From: Kordia zhangzhouensis
Lineage (GTDB): Bacteria; Bacteroidota; Bacteroidia; Flavobacteriales; Flavobacteriaceae
Assembly: GCF_001005305.1 (NCBI RefSeq)
Contig: NZ_LBMH01000004.1
Location: 372,001 to 436,000, forward strand
Length of the DNA: 64,000 nt
Reading direction: 5' to 3'
Shown: piece by piece, positions 58,101-64,000 of the stretch
How the letters are laid out: every line of letters begins with the position of its first letter
Numbering within the stretch: the first letter of the stretch is position 1
Notes under the pieces: model-generated
Seen by the model: the letters and a program-made list of their open reading frames with translations, nothing else
What the model was told of the DNA's origin: nothing
Database searches by the model: none
Program-made: the position numbers and the translations under genes

Positions 58101-60257
58101 TTAGTAGGAGAAAGTTCGCAAGGAAATCCATTCTTTGATATCTTATTCAACTATATTAACTTCCATGTATTGGAAGAATTGCATGAAAATGAAGAATTTA
58201 AAACGCAACAATCCAAACGAGAAGTCACTGATTTTGCTTTTGATAACTATGAAAGAACCAATACACATTTAGATTTTACGGCAGAACGTTCTGCTAAAAA
58301 TATCTCTATAACACTGACTCAAAGTCGTGCGTTTAAATCAGGTCACAGCCTAGAAGACATTGTAACGTATTACGAAAATTTCTTGGCAAACTATTTAGAG
58401 CGAGGAGAAGAAAATGTAAATGCGTATGCTATTTTCTCTGAAAAAGAACGTACCGAATTGATGAAAAATGCTAATGGCAAACAGCTAGCATTTAATCAAG
58501 AAGCTACAATTACAAGCACTTTTGATGCGCAAGTACAAAAAACGCCAAACAGTAGAGCGGTTGTTTTTCAAGAAAAATCAATAACGTATGAACAATTAGA
58601 CAAAGTTTCAAATGGATTTGCACAGTTCTTGTCGCAACAATATAACGTTGCCAAAGGCGATATCGTAGGAATTCAACTTGAACGCAGCGAATGGATGCCA
58701 ATAGCCATTTTAGCAACCTTAAAAACGGGAGCTGCCTATTTGCCTATTGATGTAGAATATCCTGCGGATAGAGTAGAATATATGCAACAAGACAGTAACA
58801 GTCGCTTGACCATTACTGAAGACTTGGTCGCAAAATTCATGAAACAGCGTTCTGATTATTCTGAACAAAAAATGAATCATGTGCGTCATGCAGATGACAC
58901 AGCATACATCATTTATACGTCTGGTTCAACAGGGAAGCCAAAAGGAGTAGTCATTCAAGATGGAAAAATTCTTAATACAATCTTAGCACAAGTAGAAGCT
59001 TTCAATTTACATGAGCAACGAAATGTATTACAATTTGCTTCATTCTCGTTTGATGCTTCTATCTGGGAAAGCTTTATGGCGTTGCTATCTGGATCAACAT
59101 TATTTATAATTAACGATACCTTACGTAAAGATCCAACAGCACTAGAAACGTATATCAACGAACAAAACATAGACATTGCAACACTTCCGCCTGCGTATGT
59201 AACACTAATGAACATACAGCGATTACAGGGATTAAAAACTTTAATTACTGCGGGAGAAGCACCAATCTATGAAGATGCAAAAGAATTCTTGGCCTTAGGA
59301 ACTGGTGAATATGTAAATGCGTACGGACCTACAGAAGTAAGTATTTGTGGTTCAACGCACCGAATTACTTCAGTAGAAGAACTAGAAAGCGGAAACATAT
59401 CAATTGGAAAACCAATTGCAAACGCATCTATTTACTTACTGAACGACTTGAATCGTTTACAACCACTTGGAAGCATTGGAGAAATTTGTATAGGTGGAGC
59501 AGGATTGGCAAAAGGATATCTAAATCGTCCAGAACTGACCAACGAAAAATTCATTCCGAACCCTTTCAAGGAAGGAGAATTGCTTTATAAAACAGGAGAT
59601 CTTGGAAAATGGTTACCTAATGGTTTACTGGAATTCCACGGGCGAAAAGATGATCAGGTCAAAATACGTGGTCACCGAATCGAATTGGGCGAAATAGAAT
59701 ATCGACTGTTAGAAAGAGCATCCATCAATGAGGCAGCTGCTATGGTCGTTAACGACGAAGATGGCAGCAAGCAATTGGTTGTATATTTTACCTCTTCCGC
59801 AGAAGAAATTCTATCTGAGTTAAGAGCTGAGTTACAAGGGAAATTGCCAGCATATATGATTCCAGATGGTTTTGTTCAATTAGAAACGATGCCATTAACA
59901 ATCAATGGTAAAATTGATAAAAAACAACTCTCAGAGATCAAAGGTACTGATCTTTCTGCTGTAGAATATGTAGCACCGAGAGACGAAATGGAACATAAAC
60001 TGGTAGCCTTATGGCAAGAAATTCTTAAAAAGGAGCGTATTGGCATTAAAGATTCTTTCTTCGAAATAGGAGGAAATAGTTTGAAAGCAATTCAGTTGAT
60101 TTCACGAATTCAAAAAGAATACCAAGTCAACTTTGAAATTGCCGGATTGTACGATACGCCTACTATTGAAGCACTCAAAGAAAAACTAGAAAACGTTCTT
60201 TGGGTGAACAACCAATTTATGGAAAACGAAGAAAACATAGAAAGTTTTTCATTCTAA
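49143..60257 (+). CDS. NRPS, modules 11-13: docking-C-A-PCP-E-C-A-PCP-C-A-PCP; D-Ser, Asn, Phe
   Basis: 3704 residues from ATG 49143, which begins the TubC-type docking domain; the frame also has an ATG at 49107 inside the previous gene. Order: docking 1-55; C (HHIISDG at 205); A1 (YTSGTTGKPKG at 678; NLYGPTEAA); PCP1 (LGGDS, Ser1068); E (HHLVIDGVSWR at 1248); C (YQLSPMQEGI start, D-accepting type; HHIISDG at 1724); A2 (YTSGSTGKPKG at 2193); PCP2 (LGGDS, Ser2581); C (YPISDVQLGM start; HHAMIDG at 2795); A3 (YTSGSTGKPKG at 3258); PCP3 (IGGNS, Ser3646). Specificity residues: A1 D-V-W-H-V-S-L-I-D-K (Ser, one change from DVWHLSLIDK); A2 D-L-T-K-I-G-E-V-G-K (Asn); A3 D-A-W-T-I-A-A-I-C-K, identical to the GrsA Phe code. 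Confidence 0.95.
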   Translation: MYTLLKKLIANNIHLSVVDGSLKVKFDGKKLPEDLLSEIKDNKEALIAYLEQQDAETHQSIEKVAESVSYPLSSAQKRLWILHKVDEGAVAYNMAGQTTLDGTYHLENFEKAIKATIAHHEILRTVFREDENEEARQWILTPEEVNFAISHVDFRNIDSAKIQENVATYIQEDAVKPFDFENGPLLRASMLQTADDQFVFYYNMHHIISDGVSMDVLAKNIIMAYNAIESGQEVVLPSLRIQYKDYAVWQLAQLESATSQAAKSYWLEQLSGELPTLDLPTNKKRPTVQTTNGKNLATYINKEVASKLKAYCQAQNGSLFMGLVSALNVLFYRYTNQNDFIIGTPVAGRDHTDLENQIGFYVNTLALRNQVIASQSFAEVFAAVKKNTLNAYSHQNYPFNQLIQDLNLKRDVSRSAIFDVMVTMHNFDNSTVNLQVNENEIDTIFDYGAAQSKFDLELNFKEVDGHIYIAVIYNEDVYENDTIQNFIKHFKTLLEAVANTPQQKVTELPILPQEEERVLASFNDTKVVYEDATTVVALFAQQVTANPNKTALVFEGKQLSYQELDERSNQIAHYITSKNVQNTLIPICVERSFEMLIGIFGILKSGNAYVPVDPTYPQERIEYILEDTNASFVFVNTAYTSFFANVEVIDLDTFNYESYPTTAVDVAISSEQLAYCIYTSGTTGKPKGVLNAHAGLTNRLFWMRDELNITANSVLFQKTPYVFDVSVWELTMPFIVGCSLIIARPEGHLDPSYLQEIIASEQVTLIHFVPSMLHVFMEVAEAEKLQSLQHIVCSGEALSSTVVEKTKQTLLTTKLYNLYGPTEAAIDVTSIDLTTIDTVKEGVSIGKPVANTQLYIVNEDLQKQPVGVVGELLIAGIQVAKGYANKPELTNEKFINNPFGEGKVYKTGDLVRWLPNGTIDFLGRKDDQVKIHGFRIELGEVTNALEQVETIKQAVVVVDETFGKKRLFGYVVSETTIEKETIKQQLKKRLPEYMIPADFMQLETIPLTINGKVNRKALPKPAITDVETTNYVAPRNEQEEIIASIWQEVLGVEKVGVYDNFFALGGDSIIAIQFISRAKKMGVSLKVKDVFEFQTIEELAANIQDEKTISSEQGILEGTVGLVPIQQYFFEKEYTVQDQYNQSLLVTLPKQITHTQLTEAVVGVYQKHDALRMRFDWEADQYLGTYQTTIPTVAIETVISTNNVSEEVTSICASYQEKLSITEGNVVKFVFIQTPESETYDRLFIVAHHLVIDGVSWRILAEDLSNNLQKVSKGETVLVDQKTTSFRQWQERLTSFANSEVLQEEASYWKSIVDRVEALPQDTDFDGKTTYQEVDSHTIEFSKELTNSLLRESNQAFSTEINDILIAALAMSFAQWTKNNNVVIGLEGHGREELFEDVDLTETIGWFTSLYPVLLQNIEGDVAATIVQAKENLKGIPNKGIGYGALRYLAEDEAIKESLRKDIEQVIFNYLGQADQGSSETTSIFNFTNEGKGEDIHPANAYNGKITINGVVTNGTLSLRWDFDANRFTKTTIETLAENYKEALETIVAFCKTQTETIKTPADYGLNGLVSFKDLNAFKSTMSNQEIEDIYQLSPMQEGILFYSMYNKQSNAYINQISFDLTGEFNIEYFRKAWENIIENHSVLRTSFHLEGLNIPVQCVHKNVDLPLTVLDFSAKPANEIATAVTAYIQEDANTAFEMDKAPLFRLTLIKQAEQSIKLIYSTHHIISDGWSSPVIFGEYLENYKALTEGKSLVARETDNYKDYISYITTKNNAEVVRYWKEQLSELTTPSLLPFTDTTKNLNKTFGNTSSVLSKGKDYVVALEAFAKKNRLTVNTIVQGIWAYLLSQYTNNETVVFGTVISGRPTEIKNIEQRLGLYINTIPLCTSVKENTNVISWLTDIQQNYAISREEYGFSSLVDIQKQSDAARELFDSLLVFENYPLDAIEEAESDVSINNLETKQQNNYVLTISIGHVAETGMNVEFEYNSNILSTDIITMIKGHFDTLLETIVRSNTIADLEYLSEAETTFLQKTVNNATPVEVLQLTLDAFKAQVAKTPEQIATVFRDEQLTYQELDEQSNQLANCLVNVHGIKKGDAVGIKLDRSNWMLISILGILKTGAAYVPIDPAYGSSREEHILSDANLRLLITESNYMFDMFDYEGNMLTVDIDFEADEFSKDFEFTEVTADTLAYMIYTSGSTGKPKGVMIPHGALANYLEWATKAYLTSNKLANYDFGLYTSLSFDLTVTSVFLPILNGGTLHIYDQGDISQTLTNYFKSEATCIKLTPAHITLLKELDIQKSTVQVAIVGGDALLPHHVRTLRNINPDIKIYNEYGPTEATVGCMIFEVTSEETISIGKPIQNTEIYVLNRNHQLVANGVSGEICVGGAGLAKGYINRSELTAEKFIPHPFKTGERLYKTGDVGTWNADGNLAYLGRKDDQVKIRGYRIELGEIEQQLLSKETIQEAVVLVHSLENGDKQLAAYLVFNGKEETAMHIRKFLSERLPGYMIPAHFVPVDRMPLTVNGKIDKEQLLSLKDIKLDGGAEYVAPQNEIEEAVAKIWEEHFDVDTISVRDDYFNLGGDSIKMIRCISVINKTFNIELPVATFYENPTIEGVAAFIAENENVEQGENTDKIAVEAEIAKIAAAVLAEHPTPENVENVYPISDVQLGMVLTSQLSKEKDELGVYHDQFLFQLGTVDIPLLTRAMQLMVQKHETLRTSYHLYEYDYQVQIIHKRVPVHIGYEDISHLSKEEKESFIDNFLVEERTQRPFDTTQAPVWRVNVFQIAPSDIIFVLQFHHAMIDGWGQSNLKVELFEIYEKLGKYNGYQPESLQCSIRDSVLSDLLEQRKEENSTFWKNTMAGYKRLEILTNTHFDRQLSKTYSEEFTTQILQKCERDQITPKGLFFSAYIYVLSLLANETDTTIGLVAHRRPFVEDGDKLLGCFLNSVPFRYDIANTVDKTWLEYVQTINDQLDQLKGKDRFSLNAIADLVGESSQGNPFFDILFNYINFHVLEELHENEEFKTQQSKREVTDFAFDNYERTNTHLDFTAERSAKNISITLTQSRAFKSGHSLEDIVTYYENFLANYLERGEENVNAYAIFSEKERTELMKNANGKQLAFNQEATITSTFDAQVQKTPNSRAVVFQEKSITYEQLDKVSNGFAQFLSQQYNVAKGDIVGIQLERSEWMPIAILATLKTGAAYLPIDVEYPADRVEYMQQDSNSRLTITEDLVAKFMKQRSDYSEQKMNHVRHADDTAYIIYTSGSTGKPKGVVIQDGKILNTILAQVEAFNLHEQRNVLQFASFSFDASIWESFMALLSGSTLFIINDTLRKDPTALETYINEQNIDIATLPPAYVTLMNIQRLQGLKTLITAGEAPIYEDAKEFLALGTGEYVNAYGPTEVSICGSTHRITSVEELESGNISIGKPIANASIYLLNDLNRLQPLGSIGEICIGGAGLAKGYLNRPELTNEKFIPNPFKEGELLYKTGDLGKWLPNGLLEFHGRKDDQVKIRGHRIELGEIEYRLLERASINEAAAMVVNDEDGSKQLVVYFTSSAEEILSELRAELQGKLPAYMIPDGFVQLETMPLTINGKIDKKQLSEIKGTDLSAVEYVAPRDEMEHKLVALWQEILKKERIGIKDSFFEIGGNSLKAIQLISRIQKEYQVNFEIAGLYDTPTIEALKEKLENVLWVNNQFMENEENIESFSF

Positions 60258-60276
60258 AACAACCAAAACGATCATC

Positions 60277-63200
60277 ATGGTTCAAACAATATTGCAAACA
60301 TTAAAAACACTCAATGTCAAAATTGATGTGGTCGATGAACGCTTAGACGTAAAGGCTCCGAAAGGAACTCTTACGGCTACGCTTATTGAAGATATTAAAT
60401 CTCATAAGCAAGCGCTAATTGATTTCATTAAAGAACACAAAGCGAGTAGTGCGAGTACTTTTGAGCGTATTCAACCTGTAGAGAAGCAGGCGGATTATCC
60501 ACTATCATCAGCACAAAGACGTCTGTGGATTTTGAGTCAGTTTGAAGAAGAATCAGTTGCGTATAATATGCCGCAACATCGTGAATTTTATGAAGATGTA
60601 CATCTTGAAAATTTTACGAAGGCTATTTTTCAAACAATCGAACGCCATGAGATCTTACGAACTGTTTTTAAGAAAAATGAACAAGGAGAAGTACGACAGT
60701 TTGTATGTAGTATGGAAGCATTGAACTTTCAAGTAACTCATAAAGATTTTTCATTCGAAGAAAATGCAGAACAAAAGGCAGCGCAATATATCAATAATGA
60801 TGCTGCGCTTCCTTTTGATCTTGCTAATGGACCATTATTGAGAGTAGCAATGCTAAAGGTTTCAGAGAGCAAAAGCATCTTTTATTACAATATGCATCAC
60901 ATTATTAGTGATGGATGGTCAATGAATGTGTTGACAAATGATGTTATTCATTTTTATGAAGCATTGCAAACCAACACCGCTTCTATGCTTGAACCACTCG
61001 AAATTCAATACAAGGATTTTGCTTTTTGGCAACAAAATCGATTGCAAAGTGAGGCTCAAAAAGCACATGCAGCTTATTGGAAAAAGCAATTTGCTGGAGA
61101 GTTACCAGTGTTGGACTTACCATCGCAACAAAAAAGACCGTTACTTAAAACTACGAATGGAAAAACAGTAGCTACTTATATAGATGCAACCACGACAACC
61201 GCTTTAAAAAGTTTTAGCAATCAACACGAAGGAAGTCTATTTATGGCTTTGATTACAGCAATGAATGCTATGTTTTTTAGATACACTTCACAAGATGATT
61301 TTATCATTGGAAGTCCTTCTGCGGGAAGAGATCATTTGCAACTTGAAAATCAAATAGGTTTTTATTTAAATACAATTGCACTTCGAAACAAAGTAGCAGA
61401 CAATGATACGCTAAGTTCGTTATTTACAAAAGTTCGCAACACAACATTTGAAGCGTACAAACATCAAGAGTATCCATTTGATCAACTAGTTGAAGAACTG
61501 AAGTTGAAAAGGGACAATAGTCGAAACCCAATATTTGATGTGATGTTATTACTGCAAAACTTTGCAGAGAATACCAATGTTGAAACTATTGAAAATGCTT
61601 CTGAAATTAGAGAGCTTGGAACAGGATTTTGTAAATACGATTTATTGTTTACATTCCAAGAAGTAGCTGATTGTTTATCAATGGAGGTAAATTACAATAC
61701 AGATGTATATGATGATGTATCCATTACAAACTTTATAAAACACTTCAAAGAGTTGCTTTCAACCGCGCTGGAAATGCCTGAGGTTTCAATTTCTACACTG
61801 AATTATGTATCTGAACAAGAAAAGAACACTTTACTAGAAACATTCAATGCAACTCAAAAGTCAGATTCATTAGGAACATTAGTCACATCGTTTGAAGCGC
61901 AAGTACAAAAAACTCCTCATGCAATAGCGATAGAATTTGAAAACACAAAATACACATATAACGAGCTTAACGAACAAAGCAATCAATTTGCCAGATTTTT
62001 ACAACAACAATATCAAAGTTCAGTAGGGAGTATTGCAGGAATTCGTTTAGAACGATCGGCAGATTATATGATTTACTTGTTAGGAGTATTAAAAACAAGA
62101 GCTTGTTGTGCACCGATTAATGTCAATATTCCAATTGAAAAATTAGCGCACATCACGCAAAACACAACGTATGTAATCACTGAAAAAGAATTAGAAAAAT
62201 TCAATCGTGAGAAAGAAACCTACAGTAAAGAAAATTTAGCAGAAACGTATAATATAGAAGACTTAGCGTATATAGTATATACTTCGGGATCAACAGGAGT
62301 TCCTAAAGGATGTATGTTACAACACAAAGGAATTGTCAATCATATTTACAGTAAGATTGATTTATTAAATCTTCATGCAGACACCGTTATTTGCCATACT
62401 TCTAAAATGTATTTTGTTGGCGGAATTTGGCAATTATGGACACCGTTATTTCTTGGAGGAAAAGTAATTCTTTCAACAATGGATGAATTGCAAAATATTC
62501 CTTCATTGATTGATACTGCTATTCAGAATAAAGTTGAAGTGCTAGAAGTAATTCCTTCGCAACTGAATGCCTTATTTGCCATTCAGGAAGAAGAAAAATT
62601 AAAAGCATTTAGAAAAATCATCCTTACAGGAGAAAAATTGACAGTAAGCTATGTGAACAAATTTTTTGACATTCATCCTACTATAGAACTTGTGAATACT
62701 TACGGACAATCTGAATGTTCTGATGTAACAACGTACTATGAAATGAATTCGAAAATAGCGCAAGGAAAAATTCTGATTGGGAAACCAATTCGAAATACGA
62801 AAATGTACGTATTAGATAAAAATCAGGAACTTTGTCCAATAGGAGTAGTTGGAGAATTGTGTACTTCAGGACTAGGAGTAAGCCCAGGCTATTTGAATCA
62901 ACCTGAATTAACGGCTAAAAGCTTTGTTAAAAATCCATTCAACTCACAGGAACGATTATATAAAACTGGCGATTTAGGAAGATGGCTTCCTGATGGAAAC
63001 TTGGAGATTCTTGGAAGAAAAGATCATCAAATCAGTATTCGAGGATATCGAATTGAAATGGGCGAAATTGAAAGTACGCTACAAAAATATGAAAGTGTAC
63101 GACGAGCTGTTGTCCAAGCCAAAGAAATGCAAGAAGGAGAAACATTACTCATAGCATATTTGGAAACTAAAAAAGGTTTTCATCTGCCAAGTTTACGTAG

Positions 63201-64000
63201 ATATTTAAAAGCTCAACTGCAAGAATATATGATTCCGTCATATTTTATTGTACTAGATGAATTGCCATTAACACCTAACGGAAAGATTGATAAAAAAGCA
63301 TTACCGCATCCGACTACAGTTGAACTTCAAACAGGAAACTTGTTTGTAGCACCACAAACGGAAACGGAAATACAACTAGTAACTATTCTACAACAAGTAT
63401 TGAATGTAGAAAAAATAAGTATAAAAGATGGTTTTTATGATCTTGGAGGTGATTCAATCAAATTAATACAGCTGTTACATGAGCTCAAAAAAATAGGCTA
63501 TCAAATTCGCCCTGAACAAATTTTAAAAGCAACAGATATTGAAGAAATTGCACAAAAATTAGCGGAAATAGGTATTTCAAAAGCGAACACGAAAACAGAT
63601 ACATTTTGCAGTGTTACGGCATTTACAGGAAAAGAAAACGAATTTGTAGCCATTTCTGAAAATCAGAAACACATGTTGAATTATCCAGCATCGCAGGCCA
63701 TTGTTGGTCCGTTTGTGTTGCCACAAGGAGTTGATGAAATTCTATCACAAGAAATACAAGCTTTTTTGCGCCATTTTCCAGAACTCAATATTGATTTTAT
63801 TGAAAAAGAAGGAGCAATCTATCAACAACAAAGAACTCATGCTGATGTACAGGTAGAAACAATCTATAAAGAAGCCAATATCACTAATGAAACACTAGAA
63901 ACTTGGCAAGAAGAAATGTCAACTCAAAAATTTGACATTTTACATGAACCTTCAATTCGTTTGCAAATCTTAAAAGACAGTACGAGTGATCAAACTTGGT
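60277..64000 (+). CDS. NRPS, module 14 (cut by window end): docking-C-A-PCP-C/E-like
   Basis: Open from ATG 60277 to the right edge, 1241 codons visible. TubC-type docking domain 1-57 (LKTLNVKIDVVDERLDV, KAPKGTLTATLIEDIKSHKQ); C (HHIISDG at 207); A (YTSGSTGVPKG at 668; YGQSE in place of YGPTE; YKTGDLGRW); PCP (LGGDS, Ser1060); then from about 1110 the start of another condensation-superfamily domain (ISENQKHMLNYP), whose type cannot be told. The A domain lacks the invariant Asp235 that holds the alpha-amino group of ordinary substrates: Val714 is there instead. Specificity residues V-G-W-E-I-T-T-D-V-K. Asp-to-Val at this position is known from beta-alanine codes, so a beta- or other non-alpha-amino acid is likely. 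It follows the previous NRPS by 19 bases. Confidence 0.92.
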   Translation, partial: MVQTILQTLKTLNVKIDVVDERLDVKAPKGTLTATLIEDIKSHKQALIDFIKEHKASSASTFERIQPVEKQADYPLSSAQRRLWILSQFEEESVAYNMPQHREFYEDVHLENFTKAIFQTIERHEILRTVFKKNEQGEVRQFVCSMEALNFQVTHKDFSFEENAEQKAAQYINNDAALPFDLANGPLLRVAMLKVSESKSIFYYNMHHIISDGWSMNVLTNDVIHFYEALQTNTASMLEPLEIQYKDFAFWQQNRLQSEAQKAHAAYWKKQFAGELPVLDLPSQQKRPLLKTTNGKTVATYIDATTTTALKSFSNQHEGSLFMALITAMNAMFFRYTSQDDFIIGSPSAGRDHLQLENQIGFYLNTIALRNKVADNDTLSSLFTKVRNTTFEAYKHQEYPFDQLVEELKLKRDNSRNPIFDVMLLLQNFAENTNVETIENASEIRELGTGFCKYDLLFTFQEVADCLSMEVNYNTDVYDDVSITNFIKHFKELLSTALEMPEVSISTLNYVSEQEKNTLLETFNATQKSDSLGTLVTSFEAQVQKTPHAIAIEFENTKYTYNELNEQSNQFARFLQQQYQSSVGSIAGIRLERSADYMIYLLGVLKTRACCAPINVNIPIEKLAHITQNTTYVITEKELEKFNREKETYSKENLAETYNIEDLAYIVYTSGSTGVPKGCMLQHKGIVNHIYSKIDLLNLHADTVICHTSKMYFVGGIWQLWTPLFLGGKVILSTMDELQNIPSLIDTAIQNKVEVLEVIPSQLNALFAIQEEEKLKAFRKIILTGEKLTVSYVNKFFDIHPTIELVNTYGQSECSDVTTYYEMNSKIAQGKILIGKPIRNTKMYVLDKNQELCPIGVVGELCTSGLGVSPGYLNQPELTAKSFVKNPFNSQERLYKTGDLGRWLPDGNLEILGRKDHQISIRGYRIEMGEIESTLQKYESVRRAVVQAKEMQEGETLLIAYLETKKGFHLPSLRRYLKAQLQEYMIPSYFIVLDELPLTPNGKIDKKALPHPTTVELQTGNLFVAPQTETEIQLVTILQQVLNVEKISIKDGFYDLGGDSIKLIQLLHELKKIGYQIRPEQILKATDIEEIAQKLAEIGISKANTKTDTFCSVTAFTGKENEFVAISENQKHMLNYPASQAIVGPFVLPQGVDEILSQEIQAFLRHFPELNIDFIEKEGAIYQQQRTHADVQVETIYKEANITNETLETWQEEMSTQKFDILHEPSIRLQILKDSTSDQTW

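Noticed and set aside
60542-61171. Short + strand frames at the right end
   Set aside because: They lie out of frame inside the long open NRPS frame that starts at 60277, which carries clear C, A and PCP motifs.
1-64000. CRISPR array, insertion sequence, tRNA or rRNA genes
   Set aside because: I saw no regularly spaced repeats, transposase motifs, terminal inverted repeats or conserved RNA sequences; repeats found are homologous NRPS domain cores.
5232-64000. Terminal thioesterase or reductase domain
   Set aside because: No GxSxG thioesterase domain at the end of any NRPS protein and no terminal reductase; the only GHSxG-like motif belongs to the PKS acyltransferase.

Overview
The window is AT-rich and almost entirely coding on the + strand. 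It looks like the chromosome of a marine-type Bacteroidetes, probably Flavobacteriia; Kordia-like is a guess. The signs are TAnnTTTG-type -7 promoter elements, weak ribosome binding sites, a PAS-LuxR regulator of Bacteroidetes style and a UpxY/LoaP-type NusG paralogue. Nothing in the sequence alone fixes the species.

Layout. Positions 1-1333 hold the end of an alkaline-phosphatase-fold metalloenzyme gene, a 4'-phosphopantetheinyl transferase gene and a strong terminator. Positions 1578-4534 hold a regulatory island: a ThiF/E1-like adenylyltransferase, a convergent PAS-LuxR regulator and an acyltransferase that looks like the LuxI/FeeM autoinducer or N-acyl-amino-acid synthase group. From 4697 to the right edge and beyond runs one very long operon. 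It is headed by a NusG-like antiterminator and encodes a giant hybrid NRPS/PKS: nine NRPS proteins (the last cut by the window edge), one KS-AT-KR-ACP polyketide synthase, and three enzymes set between them (a CmlA-like diiron beta-hydroxylase, a class III aminotransferase and a SyrP-like Fe(II)/2-oxoglutarate hydroxylase).

Assembly line, using specificity residues I read by eye against GrsA: Ala-like / unassigned / Gly / Phe-Tyr / Asn / malonate with ketoreduction / D-Asn / Val / basic residue? / 2,4-diaminobutyrate-like / Asn (or Asp, possibly beta-hydroxylated) / D-Ser / Asn / Phe / unusual non-alpha-amino type. That gives 14 adenylation domains and one ketide in the window. No thioesterase or reductase domain is seen, so the line continues past 64000. 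Six subunits carry TubC-type N-terminal docking domains.

Main discovery. Four copies of a 16-bp palindrome (consensus CTACnCTTTwGTGTA plus r) lie before the ThiF gene, before the acyltransferase gene (two copies) and before the antiterminator/NRPS operon. In all three promoters the proximal copy is followed after exactly 22 nt by a TAnnTTTG-like -7 element, and no -33 TTG sits between. This is the geometry of a class II activator-dependent promoter such as a lux box. It suggests that the local PAS-LuxR protein switches on the acyltransferase, the E1-like enzyme and the whole NRPS/PKS operon together, a quorum-sensing-like circuit in a phylum where LuxI-type systems are not well established.
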